Positions 44,839 to 54,571 of a stretch of DNA of 64,000 bases are shown here, piece after piece. The stretch is from Kordiimonadales bacterium (GTDB lineage: Bacteria > Pseudomonadota > Alphaproteobacteria > Sphingomonadales > Kordiimonadaceae). A model generated the notes under the pieces. It did not search any database and had not been told where the DNA came from. It saw only the letters and a list, made by a program, of their open reading frames with translations. The position numbers and the translations under genes are program-made. Within the stretch, counting starts at the first letter, position 1, and each line of letters begins with the position of its first letter. The DNA lies in the NCBI GenBank assembly GCA_015485385.1, contig WFTS01000089.1, positions 1-64,000 of the forward strand, in the 5' to 3' direction.

Positions 44839-45460
44839 CACCAAACTGTGTCAACGCCGCAGGAGTGTCTAAATCAATAAAAATACCAGGATCCTCTACA
44901 GGAACATCACAGACAAGATGCGCTTGACTTTGGATCAAAGACCGCCCGCCTATGTCGCCCGCTATATTTGCAAGATTTTTAAACTGACTACGCCGCCACA
45001 AAACGGGGTTCCCGGGCTTTCCATGATTGGTGGGGGTGAATATAGATGGTTTTGAGAATTTGCCGCTTGCTTTGATTAAGGCTCTGTATGTGTTTGCACG
45101 GATAAACGGCATATCCCCAAGGCAAATAAGACAGCTGTCAGCCTCTAACGGTAAAGCATGAACACCAGCAGCAAGGCTAGAGCCCATGCCGCTTGCGAAA
45201 TCAGGGTTATGGACGAGACGGACCTGTTGATTTTTTAGCGCTGCGGCAATCGCATCTGATCGGGCACCAGTGACCACGATAATATGTTGAATGCCCGCAG
45301 CCTTCAAGCCAAGAACGCTATGCTCGATCATGGGCTTCCCATCTAGCAACGCCAGCAATTTCGGCTCAGGCCCAAACCGTGAGGATGTCCCCGCAGCCAG
45401 CAAAACCGCATGAGTTAAGGTTTCAACACCCGGTGCCTCATTTTTTTTATGCTGCATCAA
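44822..45460 (-). CDS. MocA-like nucleotidyltransferase
   Basis: A 212-residue MobA/MocA-type NTP transferase that attaches CMP or GMP to molybdopterin. The nucleotide loop is VLLAAGTSSRFG with the Lys in PEPKLLALLDGKP, and GDMPFI near residue 100 binds metal. It overlaps the xdhC gene by 14 bp. Adjacent XdhC makes cytidylylation for a xanthine-dehydrogenase-type enzyme the most likely role, but that enzyme is not in the window. Confidence 0.82.
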   Translation of the reverse strand: MMQHKKNEAPGVETLTHAVLLAAGTSSRFGPEPKLLALLDGKPMIEHSVLGLKAAGIQHIIVVTGARSDAIAAALKNQQVRLVHNPDFASGMGSSLAAGVHALPLEADSCLICLGDMPFIRANTYRALIKASGKFSKPSIFTPTNHGKPGNPVLWRRSQFKNLANIAGDIGGRSLIQSQAHLVCDVPVEDPGIFIDLDTPAALTQFGVNLTN

Positions 45461-46418
45461 GCCCTCGCCGTATAGCTGTGATTTCTGCCATGATGGAAAC
45501 GGCTATTTCTGCAGGAGATTTGGCCCCAATATTTAAGCCAATAGGGCCGTGGATACGCTTTAATGTTTCAGCATTTATACCGCGCTCAGACAGCCGAGAC
45601 AGGCGTGCAGCATGAGTTTTCCTGCTGCCAAGAGATCCAATGTAAAAGGCTGGACTTGCTAATCCACACAACAGGGCTTCATCGTCGATTTTAGGATCAT
45701 GGGTCAGCGTGACAAGGGCGCTTGCGTGAACAAGTGGGTGCTTTTTAAAAAACGTATCGGGCCAGTCTTGAATGATGTCAGCCCCATTGAAGGCGCGGGC
45801 ATCTATAAACAGCCCTCGTGGGTCAATCAGGGTAATGTCAAAGCCGCAACTAGCAGCAAAAGGCACAAGGGCTTGAGCGATATGGACGGCCCCAACGATA
45901 CATAAAATGGGTTTAGGGTTGAGCATAAGCGTCAGAGATTGCTCTGTTTGTTTGAGAGATACAGCTTGTTTAAGAGACACGGGCGTGTTTTCACAATGAG
46001 ACTTCGCTGTGAAGGCTGGAGGCTGCCCTGTTTTTGAGAGGGTCAATAAACCTGCTGCCCTGTTTTCGACTGTGGCCAGAGCTTGCTGGATGGTTGCCGC
46101 ATCATTGGTTTGCATTGAAAATAACTGGATTTCAATCGTGCCGCCACACGCAAGCCCGACTTGCCAAGCGTCTTCACTAGCCACTGTGAACGTTAATAGT
46201 TTGGTGTCAGCACTGCCCATCAAGCGCTCTGCCTCAGCAATCACTGCCCCCTCAACGCATCCGCCAGAGACCGAACCCTCGAAATGTCCGGTGTCTTGAA
46301 TGATCATCAAGCTACCGGCAGGCCGAGGGGCAGACCCCCATGTTTGCGTAACCACAGCAAGCACTGCCGCATGTCCGGTGGCTAGCCATGTATGGAGATG
46401 TGTGAGTTCTTTTTGCAT
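45447..46418 (-). CDS. xdhC: XdhC-family molybdenum cofactor chaperone
   Basis: A 323-residue XdhC/CoxI protein, which binds and delivers sulfurated molybdenum cofactor to xanthine-dehydrogenase-type enzymes. The N-terminal XdhC domain shows SGGCVEG near residue 51 and the CGGTIEIQ segment; the C-terminal Rossmann-like part follows, with GSLGSRKTHAAR. A short internal VSLKQ duplication near 148-158 is unusual. It overlaps the MocA-like gene, forming a two-gene cofactor unit. Confidence 0.88.
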   Translation of the reverse strand: MQKELTHLHTWLATGHAAVLAVVTQTWGSAPRPAGSLMIIQDTGHFEGSVSGGCVEGAVIAEAERLMGSADTKLLTFTVASEDAWQVGLACGGTIEIQLFSMQTNDAATIQQALATVENRAAGLLTLSKTGQPPAFTAKSHCENTPVSLKQAVSLKQTEQSLTLMLNPKPILCIVGAVHIAQALVPFAASCGFDITLIDPRGLFIDARAFNGADIIQDWPDTFFKKHPLVHASALVTLTHDPKIDDEALLCGLASPAFYIGSLGSRKTHAARLSRLSERGINAETLKRIHGPIGLNIGAKSPAEIAVSIMAEITAIRRGLDAA

Positions 46419-46631
46419 GAAATTCCCGATTCTCTAGCCTTGATCGTCAAGGTAGGGTGAACAGGGTAGGGGCCGCAAGAGGAACCTTTGTCTTATTAAC
46501 TGGCAAATATGTGCTATGATTTGATCCCAGTTTACCTTGATTTGGACGGTTGGGGGAATTACAAACGTCACCAATGCTTAAAAAGAGCCTCAAGGGGTGT
46601 TTTATTGGGGCTGAAATTAGAGGGAATGACT

Positions 46632-48218
46632 ATGTCGCTGTTTGCGAATCCGGCAGGAAGAAACTTCCTGGGTAACTCTACCGAATGGTACAAAATGACC
46701 ATTCTGGGCTTTTTGATCCTAAATCCAATTTTATATTTTTTGATTGATCCGTATGTCGCGGGTTGGGCTTTGGTGATAGAATTTATCTTCACTTTGGCGA
46801 TGGCACTGAAATGTTACCCGCTTCAACCGGGTGGTTTGTTAGCCATTGAAGCTGTCGCTATTGGTATGACATCCCCCGCGAAAGTTATGCATGAGATCGA
46901 AGGTGGGCTAGAAGTTATCCTGCTGTTGATCTTTATGGTCGCCGGCATTTACTTCATGAAAAACCTGTTGCTGTTCGCTTTCACGAAAATATTGGTGAAT
47001 GTGCGCAGCAAAGTGGTTTTGTCTTTGATGTTTTCAGCCCTTGGCGCCTTTTTATCTGCTTTCTTGGATGCGCTTACCGTTACCGCGGTGGTTATTAGCA
47101 TCTCGGTCGGCTTTTATTCGATCTACCATAAAGTCGCGTCAGGTAAGGATTTCCACCATGATCATGACCATTTGCATGATGGTGAACTTGATAAGCTGAA
47201 AGAGGAAGACCTTGAAGGCTTTAGGGCTTTCTTGCGCAGCTTGATGATGCATGCCGCAGTCGGCACAGCGCTTGGCGGTGTGATGACGTTGGTTGGGGAA
47301 CCCCAGAATATCATCATTGGAACCGTAGCTGGTTGGGACTTTGGCGAATTTTTCTTGCGTATGTCACCTGTCACTGTTCCGGTTCTTATCACTGGCCTTT
47401 TGACTTGCTTGGCACTGGAACTTACCGGTACTTTTGGCTATGGGACAAAAATTCCGTCAAGAGTGCTAACTATCTTGCAGGACTATGATGCTTACCAAAG
47501 CAATCACCGTTCAAAGCGCGATAATGCGGCACTAGTGATTCAGGCGCTTGTTGGCGTGTGGTTAGTGATTGGTCTGTTGTTCTCGCTTGCTGATGTGGGT
47601 CTGATTGGACTTTCTGTGATCGTATTGATTACGGCCTTCACAGGCATTACAGAGGAACATCAGATCGGTCATGCTTTTGAAGAAGCCTTGCCCTTCACCG
47701 CCCTGTTGGTCGTATTTTTTGCGATTGTTGGCGTGATTGCTGATCTGCAACTGTTCCAGCCAATCATTCACTTTGTACTCAGTCTTGAAGGGCATACACA
47801 AATCACGGCTTTTTATGTTGCCAACGGTGTATTATCAGCGATTTCAGACAATGTGTTTGTGGCGACTGTATATATTGGTGAAGTTGGAAAAGCCTTTATG
47901 GAAGGCACAATTGACCGCGATACATTTGATTTGATGGCCGTGGCGATCAACACAGGAACAAACATTCCTTCTGTCGCGACACCAAACGGACAGGCCGCAT
48001 TTTTGTTCTTGTTGACCTCGGCTTTGGCGCCGCTTATTCGCCTAAGTTACATGAAAATGGTGGTTATGGCCCTGCCATATACTATTACGATGTCAATCGT
48101 AGGTTATATGGCTGTTGCGCATTTACTGATTCCACTGACAGACAATCTTTATGAATCAGGCTTGATTATACACCATAGTGCAAAAGAAGCTGTTATGACT
48201 GAGGGGTCTGGTCATTAA
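46632..48218 (+). CDS. nhaB: Na+/H+ antiporter NhaB
   Basis: A 528-residue integral membrane sodium/proton antiporter. About 12 hydrophobic segments are visible, starting near residue 20, and a His-rich cytoplasmic loop ([13 protein letters not shown]) near residue 174. The N-terminal [16 protein letters not shown] is family-typical. ATG 46632 is chosen because AGAGGG sits seven bases upstream; the longer frame to 46509 adds unrelated sequence. It fits a marine or saline habitat. Confidence 0.9.
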   Translation: MSLFANPAGRNFLGNSTEWYKMTILGFLILNPILYFLIDPYVAGWALVIEFIFTLAMALKCYPLQPGGLLAIEAVAIGMTSPAKVMHEIEGGLEVILLLIFMVAGIYFMKNLLLFAFTKILVNVRSKVVLSLMFSALGAFLSAFLDALTVTAVVISISVGFYSIYHKVASGKDFHHDHDHLHDGELDKLKEEDLEGFRAFLRSLMMHAAVGTALGGVMTLVGEPQNIIIGTVAGWDFGEFFLRMSPVTVPVLITGLLTCLALELTGTFGYGTKIPSRVLTILQDYDAYQSNHRSKRDNAALVIQALVGVWLVIGLLFSLADVGLIGLSVIVLITAFTGITEEHQIGHAFEEALPFTALLVVFFAIVGVIADLQLFQPIIHFVLSLEGHTQITAFYVANGVLSAISDNVFVATVYIGEVGKAFMEGTIDRDTFDLMAVAINTGTNIPSVATPNGQAAFLFLLTSALAPLIRLSYMKMVVMALPYTITMSIVGYMAVAHLLIPLTDNLYESGLIIHHSAKEAVMTEGSGH

Positions 48219-48360
48219 AAATTCAACCCGACCTTAGGTTTAGAGACCAAACGCCCGTAACAAAAGATGTTGCGGGCGTTGTTCTTTCGCATTAGCATAA
48301 CTATCTATTGACGACAGGTTAGCTCTTGGTGACCGTAATTTTCCTAGAGGGGGGAATGAT

Positions 48361-48933
48361 ATGGATGGCCGTAATGAGATGTGTTCTGAGGACTTCCCAA
48401 ATGGTATGGATGAGGATCTCGGCCACGAACTCACAGGTAAAGTAAAATGGTTTGATGCAGTCAAAGGATATGGCTTCGTCGTACCGGATGATAATGATGA
48501 TACGGACGGGGACGTGCTGTTGCACTTTTCTGTTCTGCGCGATGTTGGGCGCCGCTCAGTTCCTGAGGGCACAACGGTCGTTTGCAATGCTGTGCTCCGT
48601 GATAGAGGCCGGCAAGCTACACGGGTACAGTCACTTGATTTATCCACCGCTGTGGCCCCTGAAGATTTGGGCCGCTCGTCTTTTTCTCATCCGGGTATGG
48701 ATGTAGATGTTGCCAAAGACTATGAAGACGTTGAAGTGAAATGGTTTAACCGTACAAAAGGGTATGGTTTTGTTTCGCGCGGTGAAGGGACACAGGATAT
48801 TTTTGTCCATATTGAAACATTGCGCCGTGCTGGCTTGACTGACCTTGAACCAGCGCAGCCAGTTCGTGTCCGAATTGGAACGGGCGAGCGTGGGCCTTTG
48901 GTTGCCCAAATTGCCTTGCCGGGAGACGCATAA
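48361..48933 (+). CDS. Double cold-shock-domain protein
   Basis: A 190-residue protein with two cold-shock domains, at about 25-95 and 122-187, joined by an acidic linker. Domain 1 has [20 protein letters not shown] but a DVLLHFSVL second motif; domain 2 has [17 protein letters not shown] and DIFVHIETL. Such duplicated forms are typical of alphaproteobacteria and probably bind RNA. AGAGGGG precedes the ATG. The DUF192 gene follows within three bases, so it heads a three-gene operon. Confidence 0.9.
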   Translation: MDGRNEMCSEDFPNGMDEDLGHELTGKVKWFDAVKGYGFVVPDDNDDTDGDVLLHFSVLRDVGRRSVPEGTTVVCNAVLRDRGRQATRVQSLDLSTAVAPEDLGRSSFSHPGMDVDVAKDYEDVEVKWFNRTKGYGFVSRGEGTQDIFVHIETLRRAGLTDLEPAQPVRVRIGTGERGPLVAQIALPGDA

Positions 48934-48936
48934 AAA

Positions 48937-49449
48937 GTGATGACGTATGTTCAGAGTATTTTTAAAGGAAGCCTTTTTACTCTGGTTTTCCTTTTCTTGG
49001 CATTTACGGCTAGTTTAGCAGCAGAGGCCACCAGCACCAGCAAGACCACACCGCTTATTATATCCAAAGCAGACGGTACTCTTATCCCCTTTGAAACAGA
49101 GCTTGCGCTAACAAACAAGCAACGTGGATTGGGGCTTATGTACCGTACCGAATTAGCGCCTAACCGGGGCATGTTGTTTATATTTCGCCAAGAACAGCAG
49201 ATGAATTTCTGGATGCGGAATGTAGAAATTCCGCTGGATATTATTTTTCTCAATGCGGACGGTAGTATCATAAATATTTCGGCCATGGCAGAACCCCATA
49301 CAGATACACAGCGTCAATCTAAAGGCCCTGCTAAGGCGGTGTTTGAAATTTATGGCGGTCGCGCCGCTGAACTGGGTTTAGCCCCTGGCGACATTGTTCA
49401 CCACGCGTTGCTGGGCAATATGATAGCCAGCACACCTTCGGCCCCATAG
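48937..49449 (+). CDS. Secreted DUF192 protein
   Basis: A 170-residue protein with a signal peptide (hydrophobic 12-28, likely cleavage near SLAAEA) and a DUF192 domain. Family signatures are the GLMYRTELAPNRGMLFIF segment and NFWMRNVEIPLDIIFL. Function of DUF192 is unknown. Its start is three bases after the double cold-shock gene and its stop abuts the thioesterase ATG, so the three are co-transcribed. Confidence 0.9.
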   Translation: MMTYVQSIFKGSLFTLVFLFLAFTASLAAEATSTSKTTPLIISKADGTLIPFETELALTNKQRGLGLMYRTELAPNRGMLFIFRQEQQMNFWMRNVEIPLDIIFLNADGSIINISAMAEPHTDTQRQSKGPAKAVFEIYGGRAAELGLAPGDIVHHALLGNMIASTPSAP

Positions 49450-49911
49450 ATGAAAATGACAGCCCGTACAGCGACACCAGAAATGGTTGTTGCCGCTCGC
49501 CCACCTGCGGGGTTTGAACCCATCACATCTACCAGTGCCTTTGGCTGGGAAAATGGTCCGATATTCGAGCGATTAAACGAAAATGGTCGCGCGCGTGGCT
49601 TTCGTGTGGCTGAGCGTCACATAAATGCCGGCGGCATGTGCCACGGGGGCATGATGATGACCTTCGCTGATATCGTGCTGGCAGCGGCAGTGAATGAAAC
49701 AGCCGAACCACCTTTCGTTACCATACGCATGACGACCGACTTTATTGATGTCGCTCTTTTGGGGGAATGGGTAGAAGGTGAAGCCATACCAACCCTTATG
49801 ACACAAGGACTGGATGACGGTGTGATACCAGTGTCTTGTCGTATCCGGGCGAACGGGCGTTTGGTGGCCTCGGCAAGTGGTTTGTTTAAACTTCTTAGGA
49901 GTCGCCGTTAG
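49450..49911 (+). CDS. PaaI-family hotdog thioesterase
   Basis: A 153-residue hotdog-fold protein of the PaaI/YbgC type. The segment NAGGMCHGGMMMTFADI near 56-72 carries the hotdog helix with the HGG loop, and VTIRMTTDFIDVALLGEWVEGEA follows. It probably hydrolyses an acyl-CoA; substrate unknown. It is the last gene of the cold-shock-DUF192 operon. Confidence 0.85.
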   Translation: MKMTARTATPEMVVAARPPAGFEPITSTSAFGWENGPIFERLNENGRARGFRVAERHINAGGMCHGGMMMTFADIVLAAAVNETAEPPFVTIRMTTDFIDVALLGEWVEGEAIPTLMTQGLDDGVIPVSCRIRANGRLVASASGLFKLLRSRR

Positions 49912-50066
49912 CACCCAATTGGTGATAATGGGCGGTTATTTAACCGTATGAGATATGGCTTCAAGGCCTTCAATATTGTTAGTAGGTGGGCATATACAGG
50001 TTTTTTTAAGAATTTTGATTTTTCCTCTTGCCAACCGAAGGCCAAAACCTTAGACACACCGGGCGT

Positions 50067-50143
50067 CGGGGAGTGGCGCAGCCTGGTAGCGCACCTGTTT
50101 TGGGTACAGGGGGTCGCAAGTTCGAATCTTGTCTCCCCGACCA
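50067..50143 (+). tRNA. tRNA-Pro (anticodon TGG)
   Basis: A 77-nt tRNA including CCA. The acceptor CGGGGAG pairs with CTCCCCG, and the anticodon arm CCTGT/ACAGG holds loop TTTGGGT with anticodon TGG. The D and T arms (GTTCGAATC) are normal. Confidence 0.97.
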
Positions 50144-50198
50144 GTTATTTGGCCACCCGGTCTTGCTGGGTATTGGCTGTATTGGTTAAGAATACGAA

Positions 50199-50232
50199 AG
50201 GGCTTGGCTGCCAGGGCCAAGCCCTTTTTCTT
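50199..50232 (+). terminator. Intrinsic terminator after tRNA-Pro
   Basis: AGGGCTTGG and CCAAGCCCT form a 9-bp perfect stem with a nine-base loop, followed by TTTTCTTTTT. It lies between tRNA-Pro and tRNA-Arg. Confidence 0.85.
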
Positions 50233-50273
50233 TTTGTGCTGGGCAGTTTTTTGCGCTAGTACCGGTTTTTTGC

Positions 50274-50350
50274 GGTCCCATAGCTCAACTGGATAGAGCA
50301 GCTCACTTCTAATGAGCAGGTTGAGGGTTCGAGTCCTTCTGGGATCGCCA
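50274..50350 (+). tRNA. tRNA-Arg (anticodon TCT)
   Basis: A 77-nt tRNA including CCA. The acceptor GGTCCCA pairs with TGGGATC (one G-T pair); the anticodon arm around CTTCTAA gives anticodon TCT. The T arm GGTTCGAGTCC is standard. Confidence 0.96.
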
Positions 50351-50399
50351 TTTACTTCTTACAGCAAACCAAGGCCTTGATGTAATCAGGGCTGTGCGC

Positions 50400-51260
50400 C
50401 TAAAGCTGGCGCGCCATGCTGGTTTTTATGGCGTGTTTCGCATCTTTTAGGATGGGCCAGCCGTGGCCGGGCATTAACATGTCAAAATCATAATTCGTCA
50501 GTAACCGTTCAAACTGCGGTGTGAAAAATTCGCTCATGCGGGCTTTAATTTTCTGTGTCCTTAAATCTGCTTTTGGCATGGTCCCCGGAACCTGATTGCG
50601 CATCCATATGGGGCCTAGCCTTGCTGCGCCATAAAGCCCAATTTTCCAAATAATAAAGGATACCAGCGGCGAATTATCAATGTCGAATATTGATGTGTGA
50701 TTTTGGATGGCATCCACTGTGATGGCCACGCCTGAGCGCTGTTTTGTTGGCGTCAGGATCATAATGGCTTCTGGGTATTTCAAATTGTTAAAAGTGAATA
50801 AGGCGCTTTCTGGTATGGGGAGGTTGTCGGGCGATAGTATTTCGGGCGTGCTCTCTAAGCCTTCAGCATTAATCATGCCGTCCACGACCCAATATTTTGC
50901 ACCAAACTGTTGCACATAAAAGGCGTCATCTACTCCGTGGAAAGCCCCTAAACGCACTACATGTTTTACCTGACCAAGCTCTGCCAAGTGCGCGAGGCCC
51001 TTCTCATCAAGCCGAATGCTATTGATGATGGTTAAATCATAACCTCCCAAGTTGTTTTGGCTGCGTACAATTGTCATTGTCCGTGAATAATATAGAAATA
51101 TGCGTTCAAACAGGGGCCGGGCTGCGGTCGAAGGCATTTTTCCGCGCACCATGAAAATATCATCAGATACCGCTTGAATTGCGCTATGGCGTGCAGGGGC
51201 ACGAGGGCTGGCGGCAGGGACAGAAATAGCAGCAAAATGCGGTGTTTGGGGCGTTCCCAT
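50400..51260 (-). CDS. Metallo-beta-lactamase-fold protein lacking metal motif
   Basis: A 286-residue cytoplasmic protein resembling MBL-fold hydrolase paralogues. Support comes from SDDIFMVRGKMP near the start, the INSIRLDEKGLAHLAELG segment, LGAFHGVDDAFYV, and the C-terminal PGHGWP. The canonical HxHxDH zinc motif is absent, so catalysis as a normal MBL enzyme is unlikely or uses other ligands. AAAGGATC precedes the ATG. Neighbours do not reveal a role. Confidence 0.65.
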   Translation of the reverse strand: MGTPQTPHFAAISVPAASPRAPARHSAIQAVSDDIFMVRGKMPSTAARPLFERIFLYYSRTMTIVRSQNNLGGYDLTIINSIRLDEKGLAHLAELGQVKHVVRLGAFHGVDDAFYVQQFGAKYWVVDGMINAEGLESTPEILSPDNLPIPESALFTFNNLKYPEAIMILTPTKQRSGVAITVDAIQNHTSIFDIDNSPLVSFIIWKIGLYGAARLGPIWMRNQVPGTMPKADLRTQKIKARMSEFFTPQFERLLTNYDFDMLMPGHGWPILKDAKHAIKTSMARQL

Positions 51261-51322
51261 AGAGATCCTTTAACCTTGGGATAGCGGCGACTTTTTAGGG
51301 GCTATTTCCCATGCGTAAGGGG

Positions 51323-53206
51323 CTATTTCCCCATGCGCATAAGGATCTTCTCTGCATCATCCATAAGGCGGTTCATGCGATTTATCAAAGCATCGTAGGG
51401 TGCGCTATCGGCCAAATCAACGCCAGATTCCTTCAGCATTTCGTATGGTTTTTTGGACCCCCCAGCCTTTAGCACATGAATATAATCATCCCGCGCGCCT
51501 TCTTCCTGGTTCAATATACGCTCTGCGAACATTGTGCCGCCTGATATGCTTGTCGCATATTGATATACATAAAAATTATAATAGAAGTGGGGGATATAAG
51601 CCCATTCTATGGCATAGGCAGGGTCGATGGTCATTACACCTTCATCATGGCCATGATATTTGCGCAACAGCTCAAGATAAAGCTTGGTCATTTTTGCCCC
51701 CGAAAGCGCCTCGCCCGCTTCGGCCATATCATGGATGCGTAGTTCAAATTCTGCGAACATAGTTTGACGGAAAAATGTGCCCCGATAGGCTTCTAGTGCG
51801 CGGTCGATATAATAGAGCCGTTCAGCATCGGTTAGGTCTTTTGCAAGCATATATTCTTGCAGCAAGACTTCGTTTGTTGTCGAAGCTAATTCGGCCGTAA
51901 ATGTGGTGTAGCTATATGTTTCATAGGGGTTATTTTCTTTTGCGAGCATGGTATGCACCGCGTGGCCCCATTCGTGTGAAAAGGTTGAGACATCCTCAAA
52001 ACCTTTGTTGAAATTCAACAAGACATAGGGATGTTCGTCATAGCCTGCACCTTGCATATATGCGCCTGAGCGCTTGCCCGGTTGTGGGTAAACATGCATC
52101 CAGTTTCCGGCAAAGCCGGTTTTCAATTTTTCCAGATAATCGTCTCCAAAAGGGGCAAGGCTTTCAAGGGCTAATGTCTTGGCATCCTCAAGTGAAAACT
52201 CCCGGTCAAGCTGTGTTGTCTCGGGGTAAATGTCATAATAATGCAAGTCTTTCAGGCCCATGATGCGCTGGCGTAATTTCAAATAACGGTGCATTGAAGC
52301 AAGATTATCATTCGCCGCTTTAACAAGGGTGCGGTACACGCTAGACGGCACATTGCTGTTGGCAACAGAGCGGTCTACACTGCTTTTGTATTTGCGGGAT
52401 TTGGTCGCAAAAATATGACCCTGCACAAGCGTATCAAGGGTTTGCCCAAAGACAGCCTCATAGGTTTTCCATGTTTCCCAAAAGGTATCAAACACCAGTT
52501 TGCGGTCTTGACGGTTCTGGACCGCACGGTATTTGCTGTATGCAGATTGATTCAGGGTAATTTCTTCGCCTGTTGAAAGCGTGATTTTAGGCCATGGAAT
52601 GCTGGCATTTGCAAGCAGTGAATAGATACGCTGAGCCCCGCCTGTCACTTGTGAACTGTTGGCGAGAACGCCTTCGGCCTCGATGCCAAGGGTATGCTCA
52701 GCCCGCTCAAGTGTGTCACGCAGATTAAAGGCATGTTTTTCCAGCTTAGGCTCTTGCGTGATAAAGCCTTCAATGCGGTCGCTGCCGATTGCGAGGATTT
52801 CAGGCGACATATAAGCTGTAACCTGCCCAAATTTTGCGAACACAGCACGCGCTAGGCCCACGCGTTCTTGGGCTTTGGCATCTCGTAAATCTTCGTCGCC
52901 GTTCAGGCTTGCATAGATAAACATGCGGGCTGTGTCTTTTTGCATGGCTGAGACAGCATCTAAAGCCTCAAGCAGAGAAGCCGGGCTTTCCCCAAGCGTG
53001 CCTTTAAACCGCGCAAGTGTTTCCACTTCGGCGGAAAGCCGCTTTTGCTCGGCCTGCCACGCATCAACATTTGCATAGAGGTCAGCCAGTTGCCAGCGGA
53101 TTTGATCAGGCTGGTCCTCAGCCATGCTAGGGGCCGTGATAACCAGTGCGATCATAGCCGTAGAGGCGAACAGCGCCGCGACCGACTTTGGAATTGATAT
53201 GGACAT
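51323..53206 (-). CDS. pepF: Oligoendopeptidase F-type M3 metallopeptidase
   Basis: A zinc peptidase of about 627 residues cleaving short peptides. The M3 zinc motif HEWGH lies in FSHEWGHAVHTML around residue 415, and the downstream Glu is in the TFTAELASTTNEVLL helix. A signal peptide occupies about 1-28 when ATG 53206 is used, with GGGGAAG upstream; the longer frame to 53260 would hide it. Secretion to the periplasm is unusual for PepF, but M3 members with signal peptides are known. Substrate unassigned. Confidence 0.88.
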   Translation of the reverse strand: MSISIPKSVAALFASTAMIALVITAPSMAEDQPDQIRWQLADLYANVDAWQAEQKRLSAEVETLARFKGTLGESPASLLEALDAVSAMQKDTARMFIYASLNGDEDLRDAKAQERVGLARAVFAKFGQVTAYMSPEILAIGSDRIEGFITQEPKLEKHAFNLRDTLERAEHTLGIEAEGVLANSSQVTGGAQRIYSLLANASIPWPKITLSTGEEITLNQSAYSKYRAVQNRQDRKLVFDTFWETWKTYEAVFGQTLDTLVQGHIFATKSRKYKSSVDRSVANSNVPSSVYRTLVKAANDNLASMHRYLKLRQRIMGLKDLHYYDIYPETTQLDREFSLEDAKTLALESLAPFGDDYLEKLKTGFAGNWMHVYPQPGKRSGAYMQGAGYDEHPYVLLNFNKGFEDVSTFSHEWGHAVHTMLAKENNPYETYSYTTFTAELASTTNEVLLQEYMLAKDLTDAERLYYIDRALEAYRGTFFRQTMFAEFELRIHDMAEAGEALSGAKMTKLYLELLRKYHGHDEGVMTIDPAYAIEWAYIPHFYYNFYVYQYATSISGGTMFAERILNQEEGARDDYIHVLKAGGSKKPYEMLKESGVDLADSAPYDALINRMNRLMDDAEKILMRMGK

Positions 53207-53476
53207 GCGAAACTTCCCCGGGATTTTTAAGATGTCTATTTTTCTGCGCCATTTTGGCATTTAACGGAAAAAGGGCAACCAAACTATAGTTGAAGTCCCT
53301 TCTTTGGGGGCATAAATCTATAGTGCTTTCAACCATAAATTCCCCATTTGAGATCAGCCCCATTTTTATGATGACAACGGTCGCGACTGCACCCCGCCAG
53401 CTTTCAGGCGAAGCCTACGCGGGGTTTGAGCACCACGTCACACGTCACATGTCAGTAAAGCTTAGTTGGAAAGACT

Positions 53477-54571
53477 TTAGATCACCCGGTCGCTGATCAA
53501 TTCTTTCACGGCCACAGCTTTGATGAGGCAATAAACGTTTGAGCCGACTTTTAAATTCATACCTTTGCAGGATTTCAGCGTGATGCGACTTTCAAGACGT
53601 TGGCCAGATTTTATAAGGCTTAGCCGAATGAGCGCATCATTGGGACGCCGCTCGATAGATGTGATCTCGGCTTCTAGTTGATTTAAGACGCTGATACCTT
53701 CCAAGTGGGTGGGTGATAAGGCGATATCCCGTGCGAGGATACGCAGCCTCATATCAGCGCCCAAGGGTTCATTATCGTCGGCAATATACAAAAGATCGCC
53801 GCCAATGTTGGCCACCAGCAAAGTGTCTTCACGCCCTGATATAGTTGCGTTCACAAGGCTGCCTGCATCATCAACACCAAGAAGTTCAGCCGTTTTCGGC
53901 GCGGAGAGGACCTGTTCAACCGATCCCGTTATCTGGATATGGCCTTTATCGACCAAAACAGCATGGTCAGCTGCGAAAAGCATTTCCTCTAGTTGGTGTG
54001 TGATCAACAGCACAGGGGTATTGCTGCTATGTGCGAGGCGCCGGATCAACTGCATTATCTCACGGCGGCGTTTCGGGTCTAAGCCGTTCATAGGCTCGTC
54101 AAGGATCAAAAGCCTTGGTTTGGCAGCCATTGCCCGCACGATGGCAACCCGGCGAGCCTCGCCGCCCGAGAGGCTGGCTGGCATGCGTGATAGCAGGTGA
54201 CCCGTCCCTGTGATCTCGTGCAGCTCTGCGTGCTCAGTTGCGGTCATAGCACTGCCCAAGGCTATATTGTCTGCCACTGTGAGCGTCGGGAATAAGGCTG
54301 GGTCTTGCATCACAAAACCAACTTGGCGCTTTGATGCCGGAACAAATTTGCCGCTTTGACTATCAAGGAGCGTCTGACCAAAAAGCGAAATGCAGCCTGT
54401 TGCTGTGGTGTTCAGGCCTGCAAAAATACGGGCAAGTGTGGTTTTGCCTGCACCCGAAGGGCCAATAAGCGCGGTTACGCCGGGCAGAATATCAAATGTG
54501 GCCGATGCCGCGACGTTGCCCATTTGCCAACGGATATCAAGATGGGCGCTTGGCTGCTGTTGTGAGGTCAT
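53477..54571 (-). CDS. modC: Molybdate ABC transporter ATP-binding protein
   Basis: A 364-residue ABC ATPase for molybdate import. It shows Walker A GPSGAGKTT near 38, the SLSGGEARRVAIVRA signature, Walker B LLILDEP and the switch His in LLITHQL. The C-terminal 70 residues form a mop/TOBE domain that can bind molybdate. It overlaps modB by four bases. No modA is present beside it. Confidence 0.9.
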   Translation of the reverse strand: MTSQQQPSAHLDIRWQMGNVAASATFDILPGVTALIGPSGAGKTTLARIFAGLNTTATGCISLFGQTLLDSQSGKFVPASKRQVGFVMQDPALFPTLTVADNIALGSAMTATEHAELHEITGTGHLLSRMPASLSGGEARRVAIVRAMAAKPRLLILDEPMNGLDPKRRREIMQLIRRLAHSSNTPVLLITHQLEEMLFAADHAVLVDKGHIQITGSVEQVLSAPKTAELLGVDDAGSLVNATISGREDTLLVANIGGDLLYIADDNEPLGADMRLRILARDIALSPTHLEGISVLNQLEAEITSIERRPNDALIRLSLIKSGQRLESRITLKSCKGMNLKVGSNVYCLIKAVAVKELISDRVI

